This document shows positions 44,566 to 53,924 of a stretch of DNA of 64,000 nucleotides, piece by piece. Source of the DNA: Microbispora amethystogenes. Lineage in GTDB: Bacteria > Actinomycetota > Actinomycetes > Streptosporangiales > Streptosporangiaceae. The notes beneath the pieces are model-generated. The model saw nothing but the letters and a program-made list of their open reading frames with translations. It had not been told where the DNA came from and searched no databases. The translations under genes and the position numbers were made by a program. The stretch is from assembly GCF_016863015.1 (NCBI RefSeq), contig NZ_BOOB01000004.1, positions 62,001 through 126,000 on the forward strand, written 5' to 3'. Numbering within the stretch: position 1 is the stretch's first letter; each line of letters begins with the position of its first letter.

Positions 44566-45507
44566 TCACGTGCCGGCGGGCTGCGTCGAGGCGGCGTCCG
44601 CCCGGTAGAGGTCCGGCTCCAGGTAGATCACCCGGGCGATCGGCACGGCCTCGCGGATGCGCCGTTCGGCCTCGTCGATGCCCCGGGCCACCTCGCTCGC
44701 GGTGTCGTCGTGCTCGACCGCGATCTTTGCGGCGACCAGCAGCTCCTCCGGACCGAGGTGCAGGGTGCGCAGGTGGATCACCCGGCTGACCTCGGGAGCC
44801 GACTCCAGCGCCGCGCAGATCTTCTTCTCCATCTCGGGAGCGGCGCTCTCGCCGATCAGCAGCGACTTGGTCTCGACGGCCAGGATGACCGCGATCACCG
44901 CGAGCAGCAGGCCGATCACGAGGCTGCCCACGCCGTCCCACATGCCGTTGCCGGTGATCACCGCCATCGCGACGCCGAACAGCGCGAAGACCAGGCCGAG
45001 CAGCGCGCCGAAGTCCTCCAGCAGCACGACGGGCAGCTCGGGCGCCTTGGCCCGCCGGATGAAGGACACCCAGGACTCCTTGCCCTTGTGCTCCCTCGAC
45101 TCCTTGATCGCCGTACGGAACGAGAACCCCTCGGCGACGATCGCGAAGACCAGCACGCCGAACGCCCACTGCGGCGACTCCACCGGATGCGGGTCGGCGA
45201 TCTTGTGCCAGCCCTCGTACAGCGAGAACAGGGCGCCGATCGTGAACAGCACCACCGCCACGACGAACGCGTAGAAGTATCGCTCGCGCCCGTAGCCGAA
45301 CGGGTGCTTGCGGGTGCTCCGCTTGGTCGCCTGCTTGCCGCCCAGCATCAGCAGCGCCTGGTTGCCGGAGTCGGCCACGGAGTGGACCGACTCGGCGAGC
45401 ATGGAGGACGACCCGGTGAAGATGAACGCCACGAACTTCGCCACCGCGATCGCCATGTTGGCGCCGAGCGCCGCGAGGATCGCCTTGGTACCGCCACCCG
45501 CACTCAC
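44566..45507 (-). CDS. Cation diffusion facilitator (CDF) metal exporter
   Basis: A 313-residue membrane exporter. Six transmembrane segments are predicted, with the metal-site motif in helix 2 (MLAESVHSVADSGNQALL, HxxxD) and helix 5, and a cytoplasmic C-terminal CDF domain (about 220-300). It probably exports Zn, Fe, Co or Mn against protons; specificity cannot be told. GTG 45507 is chosen because GAGGAG precedes it and residues read upstream of it are not family-like. It follows the SIS gene by 35 bases on the same strand. Confidence 0.88.
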   Translation of the reverse strand: MSAGGGTKAILAALGANMAIAVAKFVAFIFTGSSSMLAESVHSVADSGNQALLMLGGKQATKRSTRKHPFGYGRERYFYAFVVAVVLFTIGALFSLYEGWHKIADPHPVESPQWAFGVLVFAIVAEGFSFRTAIKESREHKGKESWVSFIRRAKAPELPVVLLEDFGALLGLVFALFGVAMAVITGNGMWDGVGSLVIGLLLAVIAVILAVETKSLLIGESAAPEMEKKICAALESAPEVSRVIHLRTLHLGPEELLVAAKIAVEHDDTASEVARGIDEAERRIREAVPIARVIYLEPDLYRADAASTQPAGT

Positions 45508-45542
45508 GTTGAACTCCTCGATTTCGACCGGCCGAAGCGATC

Positions 45543-46688
45543 CTATTGGGAAATCCGGGCCCGGAGTTCCGTGGATACGGCCACCGACGCCGGGTCGATC
45601 CCGTACCCGAGAGCAAGGTAGACAGTCGCGTAGTCGCACAGCCCGGCCAGGGAGGCGAGCCGCTCCAGCGGGCGCACGCCGTCGGCCGTGATCTCCGACA
45701 CCGGAACCCCGCGGTCCTCGGCCATCCGCACGGCGGCCGTGCGGGACCGGGTCACCTGCGGGTGTTCCTCCACGTCACGCAGCAGGAACAGGCGCAGCCG
45801 GGGGCCGCCTCCGGGCTCGTCTGCGAAGGGGTCGGCGAAGATGTCGCGCCCGGCGAGGGGGCCGTCGAACGTCCCGATCTGGTTGTGCGCCGCCTCGGGC
45901 AGCTCGCCCCAGGTCGCGGGATAACCCGCGTGCGCGCCGAGCCGGGTGGCCAGGAGGTGGGCCGCCACCGCGGCCACCGGAGAGGTGCCCCAGACGACCG
46001 GAACCGTGCCGGCCAGCTCCATGGCCAGAGTCTTGCCGGGGTTGATGAACGACTCACTCGACGGGCGGCAGCGGTGCGCGAGATCCTCAAGCCGCCTCGC
46101 GACCGCCTCGAACTCGTCCTCGTCCACCGGGACCAGCCCGAACGCCGCCGCGGCGAGGATCGGCGGCACCATCAGCGACCACAGGGTCGCCTCGGGCTGC
46201 CCGGCCACCCCGCCGACAGGCACGTACGGCCCGCCGCCCCGCGCGACCAGGGCGGCGAGCGGCGTGTCCGGCGCGCCCACGCCGACGATCCCGCAGCCGC
46301 GCCGTACGGCCTCGGCGGTCACGGCGACGGTCTCCTCGGTCGTCCCCGAGCGGGAGACGGCGACGACGAGATCGGCGGCGCCGACCCAGCCGGGCAGCCG
46401 GTAGCCGCGCACCGTCACGACCGGAAGCGGGGCGCCGTACCGGCACAGCGCTTCCAGCACCTCGCCGGCGAGCCCGCTCGCGCCCATGCCGGCCACCACG
46501 ATCGCCCGCGGACGGCCGTCGCGGCCGACCCGCGCGAGGCCGCTCTCCACGGCCGCCCGGTACGCCGTGCGCACCTCGGCGGCCGAGGAGGCCACCGTAC
46601 GGAGCATTCCGGAGGGGTCGCCCTCCACCAGATATGCCTGGTCGTCGAGCCGGTCGGGCTCGAACCGGGCCCCACCGGCACCGGTCAT
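45543..46688 (-). CDS. SIS-domain sugar-phosphate isomerase (phosphoglucose/phosphomannose type)
   Basis: A 381-residue protein with two SIS domains. Sugar-phosphate motifs include VVAGMGASGLAGEVL, VVAVSRSGTTEET and a C-terminal helix typical of bifunctional phosphoglucose/phosphomannose isomerases (PTWGELPEAAHNQIGTFDGP). ATG 46688 overlaps the Trm112-like stop (ATGA). The neighbours manB and whiB and the order match the Rv3256c region of mycobacteria. It probably supplies mannose-6-phosphate for GDP-mannose and cell-wall glycans. Whether it has true isomerase activity is not decided by sequence. Confidence 0.85.
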   Translation of the reverse strand: MTGAGGARFEPDRLDDQAYLVEGDPSGMLRTVASSAAEVRTAYRAAVESGLARVGRDGRPRAIVVAGMGASGLAGEVLEALCRYGAPLPVVTVRGYRLPGWVGAADLVVAVSRSGTTEETVAVTAEAVRRGCGIVGVGAPDTPLAALVARGGGPYVPVGGVAGQPEATLWSLMVPPILAAAAFGLVPVDEDEFEAVARRLEDLAHRCRPSSESFINPGKTLAMELAGTVPVVWGTSPVAAVAAHLLATRLGAHAGYPATWGELPEAAHNQIGTFDGPLAGRDIFADPFADEPGGGPRLRLFLLRDVEEHPQVTRSRTAAVRMAEDRGVPVSEITADGVRPLERLASLAGLCDYATVYLALGYGIDPASVAVSTELRARISQ

Positions 46689-46858
46689 GCCCGGCGGGCC
46701 TCGTCGACGAGGAGAACCGGGATGTCGTCACGCACCGGGTAGACCAGGCCGCACGACTCGGACGTGCACGCCAGCTCGTCCGCCTCCGGCACGGCGCGGA
46801 GGGGGGACTTGCACGCCGGGCACGCGAGGATGTCCAGCAGCCAGTCGTCGATCTTCAA
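46685..46858 (-). CDS. Trm112-family small zinc-ribbon protein
   Basis: A 57-residue protein that begins at a TTG codon (46858), preceded by AAGGAG eight bases upstream. The sequence starts LKIDDWLLDILACPACKSPL and ends DDIPVLLVDEARRA. Two cysteine pairs (CPAC; CTSESC) form the zinc ribbon. Trm112-like proteins activate methyltransferases in eukaryotes; the bacterial role is unclear. It lies 4 bases after manB and overlaps the SIS gene by 4 bases (ATGA), so all three form one operon. It is too short and has too rare a start for many gene finders. Confidence 0.88.
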   Translation of the reverse strand: MKIDDWLLDILACPACKSPLRAVPEADELACTSESCGLVYPVRDDIPVLLVDEARRA

Positions 46859-46862
46859 CTCG

Positions 46863-48218
46863 TCAGCTCCTTACGACGGCGAGCACTTCGTCGCGGACGG
46901 CGGCGACCTTCTCCTCGTCGGAGGCCTCCGCGTTGAGCCGCAGCAGCGGCTCGGTGTTCGACGGACGCAGGTTGAACCACCAGTCCGGACCGCTGACGGT
47001 GAGTCCGTCCAGCTCGTCGAAGGTAACACCCTCCCGCGCCGCGAACGTCTCCCGTACGCGGGCCAGGGCCGCCGTCTGGTCGTCCACCCTGCTGTTGATC
47101 TCCCCGGAGGCGGCGTAGCGCGAGTAACGCGACAGCACCTCCGACAGCGGCCGGTCCTGCTCGCCCAGCGCGGCGAGCACGTGCAGCGCGGCCAGCATGC
47201 CGGAGTCGGCGAACCAGAAGTCGCGGAAGTAGTAGTGGGCCGAGTGCTCGCCGCCGAAGACCGCGCCGGTGCGGGCCATCTCGGCCTTGATGAACGAGTG
47301 GCCGACGCGGGTGCGGACCGGCTTGCCGCCGTGCTCGGCGACGATCTCCGGCACGCCCTTGGATGTGATCAGGTTGTGGATGACCGTCGCGCCGGGGTCC
47401 TTGGCCAGCTCGCGCACCGCGACCAGCGCGGTGATCGTGGACGGCGGCACCGACTCGCCCCGCTCGTCGATGACCCAGCAGCGGTCGGCGTCGCCGTCGA
47501 AGGCGATGCCGATGTCGGCGCCCTGCGAGACGACCGCCTTCTGCAGGTCGCGCAGGTTCTCCGGCTCGATCGGGTTGGCCTCGTGGTTGGGGAAGCTGCC
47601 GTCGAGCTCGAAGTAGAGCGGGGTCAGCTCGATCGGCAGGCCCTTGAAGACCTCGGGGACCGTGTAGCCGCCCATCCCGTTGCCGGCGTCGACGACCACC
47701 TTCAGCGGCCGGATGCCCGACAGGTCGACCAGGGTCTTGAGGTGGGCGGCGTAGCCCTCCAGCAGGTTGCGCTCCGTCACCGTGCCCGCACCGGGGGTGC
47801 CGCCCAGCCCGTTGTCGAGCAGCTCGGCCGCGCGGTCGCGGATCTCCAGCAGCCCGGTGTCGGTGCCCACGGGAACGGCTCCGGCGCGGCACATCTTCAT
47901 GCCGTTGTACTTCGCCGGGTTGTGGCTCGCCGTGAACATCACACCCGGCAGGTTCAGGCTGCCGCTGGCGTAGTAGAGCATGTCGGTCGAACCGAGGCCG
48001 GCGTTGACGACGTCGGCGCCGCGGGAGGTCGCGCCCCGCGCGAAGGCCGCGGCCAGCGGGCCGGAGGTGGTGCGCATGTCGTGGGCCATCACCACCGACG
48101 TCGCACCGGTCAGCTCCACGAACGCCGCCCCTACGGCCTGCGCGATCTCCTCGTCGAGCTCGTCGGGCACCACACCGCGCACGTCGTACGCCTTGAAGAT
48201 CCTGCTGAGGTCGGCCAC
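46863..48218 (-). CDS. manB: Phosphomannomutase/phosphoglucomutase ManB
   Basis: A 451-residue alpha-D-phosphohexomutase. The phosphoserine loop is VMFTASHNPAKYNGMKMC, the metal loop is FDGDADRCWVIDE, the sugar loop is GGEHSAHYYFRDFW and the phosphate loop is RPSNTEPLLRLNAE. It interconverts mannose-6- and mannose-1-phosphate, feeding GDP-mannose and glycan synthesis. GTG 48218 is preceded by a weak AGGGG site. Downstream Trm112 and SIS genes complete the operon. Upstream, DUF3499 lies in the same direction 115 bases away. Confidence 0.95.
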   Translation of the reverse strand: MADLSRIFKAYDVRGVVPDELDEEIAQAVGAAFVELTGATSVVMAHDMRTTSGPLAAAFARGATSRGADVVNAGLGSTDMLYYASGSLNLPGVMFTASHNPAKYNGMKMCRAGAVPVGTDTGLLEIRDRAAELLDNGLGGTPGAGTVTERNLLEGYAAHLKTLVDLSGIRPLKVVVDAGNGMGGYTVPEVFKGLPIELTPLYFELDGSFPNHEANPIEPENLRDLQKAVVSQGADIGIAFDGDADRCWVIDERGESVPPSTITALVAVRELAKDPGATVIHNLITSKGVPEIVAEHGGKPVRTRVGHSFIKAEMARTGAVFGGEHSAHYYFRDFWFADSGMLAALHVLAALGEQDRPLSEVLSRYSRYAASGEINSRVDDQTAALARVRETFAAREGVTFDELDGLTVSGPDWWFNLRPSNTEPLLRLNAEASDEEKVAAVRDEVLAVVRS

Positions 48219-48333
48219 TGCACGCCCCTAAAAGTCGTTAAGTCTTCGCACCTGAGCCTATAGCGCCTGATTGCCCCCACAACGGGCGATCCAACGCGAT
48301 GCGCGCGATCTCGTCGCGCGGAGTCTGAACGCT

Positions 48334-48699
48334 TCAGCGCTCCCGATTGGGCTGCGCCGACTTGAGCACGCGCAGATGGCCCCGGCGACCCACCTCGACC
48401 GCCTGGCCGACCGGCTCTCCCGCCGCGGGAGCGGGGCGGGCGGCCTCGCGGACCGCGTTCGCCAGCGCCTCCAGGTCGTCTCCGCTCGGGGACACGGACT
48501 CGGACGGAAGGCGCACGACCTCCCACCCTCGGGGCGCGGTGAGCCGTTCCGCGTGCTCCGCGCACAGGTCGTAGCAATGGGGCTCGACGTACGTCGCCAG
48601 AGGGCCGAGTACGGCGGTCGAGTCGGCGTAGACATACGTGAGTGTGAAGACGGCAGGCTGCCTGCAGGCGGTACGGGAACAGCTGCGGACGGGGCTCAC
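48334..48699 (-). CDS. DUF3499 protein (conserved actinobacterial)
   Basis: A 121-residue protein of the DUF3499 family (Rv3259 type, as I recall). A possible zinc site is formed by SRTACRQPAVFTLTYVYAD-style N-terminus with C7 and C12 and by PHCYDLCAEHAERLT. The C-terminal half is helical and charged. Function is unknown; the gene is nearly universal in actinobacteria next to manB, a metallopeptidase gene and whiB. GTG 48699 has no strong ribosome site, so a leaderless mRNA is possible. Confidence 0.88.
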   Translation of the reverse strand: MSPVRSCSRTACRQPAVFTLTYVYADSTAVLGPLATYVEPHCYDLCAEHAERLTAPRGWEVVRLPSESVSPSGDDLEALANAVREAARPAPAAGEPVGQAVEVGRRGHLRVLKSAQPNRER

Positions 48700-48900
48700 G
48701 GAGGGACCGTATCCGGTCCGCGTTCACATTGCCACCACCCCGCCGCTCTTATCGAGCGTGTCGCCACAATTCAGCGTTCTGAGAAGTCCTCATGAGATTG
48801 CCGGGCAAAGCGGACACAACGCCGCGCGGTCCGTCGTACCTGCGGAAGGCGCTCAGCCGGTGTCCGGCGGATCACGCCGGGCACGCCTTAAGCTGACTGC

Positions 48901-49368
48901 GTGAGCGATCGGAGCGGTGACAGGCCGGACCCCCGGCGGCGGGTGCGCCGGCGCGACCGGCACGGTCGCGGGATGCGCGGCCCGCTCGCGCCCTCGCACG
49001 TCCCCATCGCCAAGTCCCGCGGGGAGCGTTTCGACGACCTGGTGCTCGACGCGGTCGACCGGCTCAAGCCCCGGTGGGGGGCCCAGCTCGCCGCCGTCGA
49101 GTTCGCCGTCGAGGAGGTGCCGCCGGCCGACGAGTTGGTGGACGGCCCGGCGCGGATGTCGTCGGACCCGATCCCGCTCGGCCGGGCCGAGTCGGCCGCC
49201 GGGGACGGCCCCGCGACCGTCGTGCTGTATCGCCGGCCGCTCGAAGCGCGGGCCCGCGACCGCGACACGCTCGGCACGCTGGTGCTGGACGTGGTGGTCG
49301 AGCAGGTGGCGAGCCTGCTGGGCCTCACCCCGGAAACCATCGACCCCGGCTACGACGACCGTCACTGA
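48901..49368 (+). CDS. Zincin-like metallopeptidase-family protein lacking the zinc motif
   Basis: A 155-residue protein of the bacterial zincin_1 metallopeptidase family (Rv3258c type, as I recall). An Arg-rich N-terminus precedes a domain containing FDDLVLDAVDRLKPRWGAQL, VEFAVEEVPP and VVLYRRPLEARARDRDTLGT. Where active family members carry HExxH, this protein reads VVVEQVASLLGL, with no histidine. It is therefore unlikely to be a zinc peptidase. The same loss occurs in actinobacterial relatives. GTG 48901 is divergent from DUF3499. Confidence 0.82.
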   Translation: MSDRSGDRPDPRRRVRRRDRHGRGMRGPLAPSHVPIAKSRGERFDDLVLDAVDRLKPRWGAQLAAVEFAVEEVPPADELVDGPARMSSDPIPLGRAESAAGDGPATVVLYRRPLEARARDRDTLGTLVLDVVVEQVASLLGLTPETIDPGYDDRH

Positions 49369-49461
49369 GACCACGCCCCCTGATCACCACTGATCGCCAC
49401 GTCGGGACCGCCCCGCCGTTCAGGGGCCGCCGGTCAGGGGCCGCCGGTCAGGTGCCGCCGT

Positions 49462-50934
49462 TCAGGGGAGGACGACGCCCGGTGCGTCGACGGCCGGGGG
49501 CACCAGGGCCCAGATCCGGCCCACGGCCAGCGGCTGCGCGGTGACCAGCTGGCCCTCCTTGGTCGCCTCGTCCAGGACGCGGCCGCCGTACACCTGGCCG
49601 GAGCCGGGCAGCGGACGCACGACGACGCTGAAGGCGTCCTTGCTCCCGCGCGGAGTGAGCCTGATCTCCTGGGTGTGGGCGGCGGCCAGCTTCACCTCGA
49701 CGGGGGCCGGCGCCTCCCCCTTGGCGGGCAGCAGCCGCACCTCCACGGTGGCCGGGGCGAAGGGCGCCGACAGCACCAGCCGCGAGACCTGCTTGCCACC
49801 TGTCGCCTGGGCGTCCGCGACGACGCTGCCGAGATCGATCGAGTCGGCGCCGGCCGTGAAGGCGACGTCCTGCCGGGCGCCGGTTCCGGTGATCTTCAGG
49901 CCCGCGACGATCGGCACGTCGGACTCCAGCACCAGCGCGGCGGGCTGCCCGCCGATGCCGGTGGACAGGTCGAGTGAGGCCGTCGAGCCGGCCGGGACCT
50001 CGATCGTCTCCTTGTTCTTCAGCGCGTAGGAGCCGTCCTCCAGCACCGCCTTGATCCGTACGACCGTGTCGGTCTCCCCGGGCGCGGCGACGTACAGCTC
50101 GCGCTTCCCCGCGGTGCCGGGGATGCCGGGGACGACGACCCGGGTGGCGGGGGCGGCGGCGACGGGCAGCCAGTCGGCGCCCCGGCCCTCCCCGAGCACG
50201 GCCTTCACGGCGGCGGCCACCCGGCCGCTGCGGGTGCTCACCCGCAACGCCATGATCAGCGGGGACGGCGCGAGGTCGCGCAGCCTGATCACGCGGTGCC
50301 CGCCGGGCTTGACGACCGCGCCGTTGCCGCGCTCGCTCAGCACCGGGCCCTCGCCCGAGTAGACCATGAACGTGATGTCGGCCGGGGCGGAGTCGGGGTT
50401 GGCGAGATAGAGGGTCATCTCGGCCGCGGCGGGGCCCGGCCCGACGAACCAGGTGTCGGCGCCCGGCTCGACGCAACGCACCCCGGCGAGGCCCCGCTGG
50501 GCGCCGGAGGTCTCCCTGGCGGTCTGCGCGCTCTCCAGCCCGGCGGCCATCGAGCCGGTGCCGTCGACCATGAGAGGGCCGCCTCCGGAGGCGATCTCCC
50601 GCTGCCACAGCAGACCCGGCCGGTCGATGACGGCGTCCTTCTCCCCCGGGTCCTCGCCTGCCTTCTTGTCCGCGGCCTTCGCGTCCGGGGCGGCGATCGC
50701 CGACAGGGTGGCGCTGCCCGGTCCGCCGGCGCCGGGCGGGGTGACCACGCTCACCCTGCTGCCCGCCGGAGCCGGGCACACGGCCGTCACCGACTCGACG
50801 GGCGCCCTGACGGCCTGCGGCCGCGCCTGGGTCACGGGTGCGGGCCTGCTGACGAAGGCCACGCCGAAGAGCGCACCCATCGCGATCAGCACGAGGGCGA
50901 GCAGGCCGAAGCGGTTCTCGATCAGTCTTCTCAC
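49462..50934 (-). CDS. DUF5719 membrane-anchored extracytoplasmic protein
   Basis: A 490-residue protein with one N-terminal transmembrane segment (about 9-29: FGLLALVLIAMGALFGVAFV) and a large beta-rich extracytoplasmic domain (DTWFVGPGPAAAEMTLYLAN, HRVIRLRDLAPSPLIMALRV). It follows the giant glycosyltransferase with a 4-base overlap (GTGA) and probably serves it, perhaps as a surface partner or folding/export factor. The family is restricted to actinobacteria; function is unknown. Confidence 0.82.
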   Translation of the reverse strand: MRRLIENRFGLLALVLIAMGALFGVAFVSRPAPVTQARPQAVRAPVESVTAVCPAPAGSRVSVVTPPGAGGPGSATLSAIAAPDAKAADKKAGEDPGEKDAVIDRPGLLWQREIASGGGPLMVDGTGSMAAGLESAQTARETSGAQRGLAGVRCVEPGADTWFVGPGPAAAEMTLYLANPDSAPADITFMVYSGEGPVLSERGNGAVVKPGGHRVIRLRDLAPSPLIMALRVSTRSGRVAAAVKAVLGEGRGADWLPVAAAPATRVVVPGIPGTAGKRELYVAAPGETDTVVRIKAVLEDGSYALKNKETIEVPAGSTASLDLSTGIGGQPAALVLESDVPIVAGLKITGTGARQDVAFTAGADSIDLGSVVADAQATGGKQVSRLVLSAPFAPATVEVRLLPAKGEAPAPVEVKLAAAHTQEIRLTPRGSKDAFSVVVRPLPGSGQVYGGRVLDEATKEGQLVTAQPLAVGRIWALVPPAVDAPGVVLP

Positions 50935-53924
50935 GCGGGCACCGTTTCTTCCCTGCCCCTGTCGTCGCCGCCCCTGTCCTCGCCGCCTCTGCCGCGGCGC
51001 CCGCCTTCCCGGCCCCTGTCACCGCGGGCCCTGTCGTCGCGGCCCTTGTCGTTCCGGCCCTTGTCGTCCCGCGCGCGGCGGCGGCCCCGCGGCCCCTCCT
51101 CGGCCGGAGCGTCGGTGTAGTCGCCGTCCGGATCCGTCGTACGGGCGCCGGGCGAGGCCAGCACGAGCACGAGCACGAGCAGCGCGCCCTGCGCCCACAG
51201 CCACCCGCGGTGCAGGGCGCTCCCGGAAGCCGCGGGCGGCGGCACGGTGACCTGGCCCGACATGCGCCACAGGCCACCCGCCTCCGACAGGCTCCTCCTG
51301 GCCAGGGCGGGCTCGGAGTCGAGCGCCCGTTGCAGCGCCGGGTCGACCGGGGCGGGCACCGACACGAAGCGGACTCCGGACGACGCGAGCGTCCGCGCGT
51401 ACTCGCCACCCCGCCCGGAGGCGAGCCCGGCGACCGCCGCACCGAAGCGGGCGCTCGCCTCACCCGGCGGTTCCAGGTCGGACTCGCCGATCAGCGGGCC
51501 CCGGCCGCGCAGCAGCGTGTAGCCGACCTCGCCGTCCCTGGCCCGCAGCAGCAGCGTGCCCTCTCCCGGTGCCGACTCGACCGCGGCGAGCAACGGCACG
51601 GGATCGGCCACGTCGTGCCGCAGCGGGCCGTCCGCGCCCCTGACGACCCACAGCCCGGCCGCGGCCAGCGGCGTGGCGAAGGCCACCACGACGATGAGCA
51701 TCGCCCCCAGGCGGCGCAGCCCGCGGGCGGCGCGGAACTCGGTGATCCGGTGCGCGGGGTGCGCCGCCGCGACCAGCAGGCCGGTCGCCGCGAACGCCAG
51801 CGGCACGCCGGGCCAGACGGGGACGGCTCCCCCGGTGGCCTCCCCGATCGCTCCTCCCACGTGGACGGTGATCCGGCTGACCACGATCGCCACCAGCAGG
51901 CCGAAGAGCATCACGCCCCAGCCGATCGCGACGACCATCTGGTGCCGCCGCAGCAGCAGGGCGGCCAGCGCGACCGCGACCAGGCCGGCCGTCGCCCACA
52001 CGGGCGGCACCCCCGGGCCGCCGGGGCTCAGCATGAGCAGCGACTCCGCGGCGAGCCGGGGGTCGGAGAGCCGGGGATCGTGCAGGCCGGACTCCAGCAG
52101 GATGCGCCCCGGCTCCTGAGCGATCTGGACCAGCCACGGGAACAGCAGGACGATCGGGGTGCCGAGACCGATCGCGATCGACCTCGTGACTCCCCTGCGG
52201 ATGCCGCCGAACGACACCGCGGCGAGGCCGCCGAGGACCGCCACCAGCACGTACACCAGCGGGACGAACGCCGTGCCCACGGCCAGGAGCAGGCCGAACC
52301 CCCAGGCGGCCCGGCTCGACCCGGCCATCACCCGGATGGCGAGCGCCGCGTAGACCGGCAGCAGCACGATCACGATCGCGGTGCCGAGCCGTCCGCCCGC
52401 CACCGCGCCCGTCGTGACCGGAAGCAGCGCGTAGGTGGCGGCCAGCCAGACCCGCGCCGGCGTGTAGGGGATCATCCGCTTCGTCGCGGCGTACGCCGAG
52501 AACCCGGCCAGCGGCACGCAGCCGAGCAGCAGCACGCCGACGACCAGCCACGTCTTGCCGAGCGCGAGCGCCGACAGCCCGGCCAGCACGGCGACGTACG
52601 GCGGGGCCCAGGTGCCGGAGCCCAGCCCGGCGGCGTGGTGATCCTCGACGTAGAGCCGCCAGAGGTCGGCCGCGCTCCCGGTGACCGGCACCAGCGCGCC
52701 GCCGCCGAGCAGGCCGCCCGGCAGCAGCGTCCGTTCGGCGGCCACCGTGATCGCGGCCAGGATCAGGCAGAGCACCACTCCGGGGCTGCTCAGCAGGCGC
52801 TGGACGCCTCCGGAGTCGGTGAGCAGTTCGTCGCCGTCCTCCTCGCCGGTGTCGGCGGCGGCGTGGTGACGGCCCGCCGAGTCGACCGGGCCCGTCCCGG
52901 CGAGGAAGCCCTGCACCATGTCGGCGAGGCGGCGCAGCGCGGCGCCGGGCGGGGTGAGCTTGCGCCTGATCGCGGGCCAGCTCTGCTTCCTGCCGTTCCT
53001 GCGCGCCTTGCGGGCCCGCAGCAGACGCCACGGATGGCCGAGGACCGAGCCGAGCGCGGCCACTTCGTCCAGGGCGTTGGCCGGCTGCTTGGCCAGCAGG
53101 AACAGCACGGCCCGCAGCGCCGACCCGAAGACGTTGCGCAGCACGGACCGCGCGAACGCGCCGAACGGGAGGTTCGCCATCAGGACGAACAGGCCGTTGC
53201 GCCGGTCGAGCCGGCGCGGGTGCTCCTCGCTCGTGGAGATGCGGCGGCGGCGCCGTGCGGACGCCTCGGCGTGCCAGGCGACCGCGTCGCTCACGTTCAG
53301 CACGCGGTGTCCCGCCGCGCGGGCGCGCCAGCACAGGTCGAGGTCGTCGCGGAACAGCGGCAGGGACGTGTCGAGGCCGGACAGCTCGTCCCAGACGTCC
53401 CTGCGGATGAGCATGCCCGCCGTGGAGACCGACAGGACGTCGGCGATCTCGTCGTGCTGGCCCTGGTCGTACTCCCTCGGCTCCAGGCCGGTGTCGCGCC
53501 GTCCGGACCTGCTGACGGTCACGCCCATCTCCAGCAGCACCCGCCGGTCGAGCCAGTCACGCAGCTTGGGGCCGAGGATCGCGGCCTTCGGGTCGTGGTC
53601 GGCGGCCCACAGCAGGGCCTGCAGCGCGCCCGCGTCGGGAGCGCAGTCGTCATGGAGCAGCCAGACCCACTCCTGGCCGGGCGCGGGCGGCAGCCGCCGC
53701 AGCACCTCGTGGACGGCCTCGCCGAATCCGGTGGACCTCGGCATGGTCAGCACGTTGTGCGAGCCGAACGCCTCGGTCAGCAGCTTCGCACTGCCGTCCC
53801 GGCTGCCGTTGTCGACACCGACGACACGGTCGAGAGGCCGGGTCTGGCGCGGCAGCGCCGCCAGCGTCTCCTTGAGCCAGCGGGCGCCGTCGTGAGCGAC
53901 GACGATCGCGGTCACCGAGTGCAC
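50931..53924 (-). CDS. Large membrane glycosyltransferase, GT2 family
   Basis: A 997-residue protein. The N-terminal GT-A domain (about 1-260) shows TAIVVAHDGARWLKETLAAL, VDNGSRDGSAKLL and the metal site WLLHDDCAPDAGALQALLWA. Later residues LPLFRDDLDLCWRARAAGHR complete the active site. A hydrophobic region with about 10-12 transmembrane segments (about 370-800) and a very basic, low-complexity tail (ARDDKGRNDKGRDDRARGDR) follow. In actinobacteria this gene sits between whiB and manB; it probably extends or exports a cell-surface polysaccharide. GTG 53924 lies after a weak AGGA site. Confidence 0.87.
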   Translation of the reverse strand: MHSVTAIVVAHDGARWLKETLAALPRQTRPLDRVVGVDNGSRDGSAKLLTEAFGSHNVLTMPRSTGFGEAVHEVLRRLPPAPGQEWVWLLHDDCAPDAGALQALLWAADHDPKAAILGPKLRDWLDRRVLLEMGVTVSRSGRRDTGLEPREYDQGQHDEIADVLSVSTAGMLIRRDVWDELSGLDTSLPLFRDDLDLCWRARAAGHRVLNVSDAVAWHAEASARRRRRISTSEEHPRRLDRRNGLFVLMANLPFGAFARSVLRNVFGSALRAVLFLLAKQPANALDEVAALGSVLGHPWRLLRARKARRNGRKQSWPAIRRKLTPPGAALRRLADMVQGFLAGTGPVDSAGRHHAAADTGEEDGDELLTDSGGVQRLLSSPGVVLCLILAAITVAAERTLLPGGLLGGGALVPVTGSAADLWRLYVEDHHAAGLGSGTWAPPYVAVLAGLSALALGKTWLVVGVLLLGCVPLAGFSAYAATKRMIPYTPARVWLAATYALLPVTTGAVAGGRLGTAIVIVLLPVYAALAIRVMAGSSRAAWGFGLLLAVGTAFVPLVYVLVAVLGGLAAVSFGGIRRGVTRSIAIGLGTPIVLLFPWLVQIAQEPGRILLESGLHDPRLSDPRLAAESLLMLSPGGPGVPPVWATAGLVAVALAALLLRRHQMVVAIGWGVMLFGLLVAIVVSRITVHVGGAIGEATGGAVPVWPGVPLAFAATGLLVAAAHPAHRITEFRAARGLRRLGAMLIVVVAFATPLAAAGLWVVRGADGPLRHDVADPVPLLAAVESAPGEGTLLLRARDGEVGYTLLRGRGPLIGESDLEPPGEASARFGAAVAGLASGRGGEYARTLASSGVRFVSVPAPVDPALQRALDSEPALARRSLSEAGGLWRMSGQVTVPPPAASGSALHRGWLWAQGALLVLVLVLASPGARTTDPDGDYTDAPAEEGPRGRRRARDDKGRNDKGRDDRARGDRGREGGRRGRGGEDRGGDDRGREETVPA

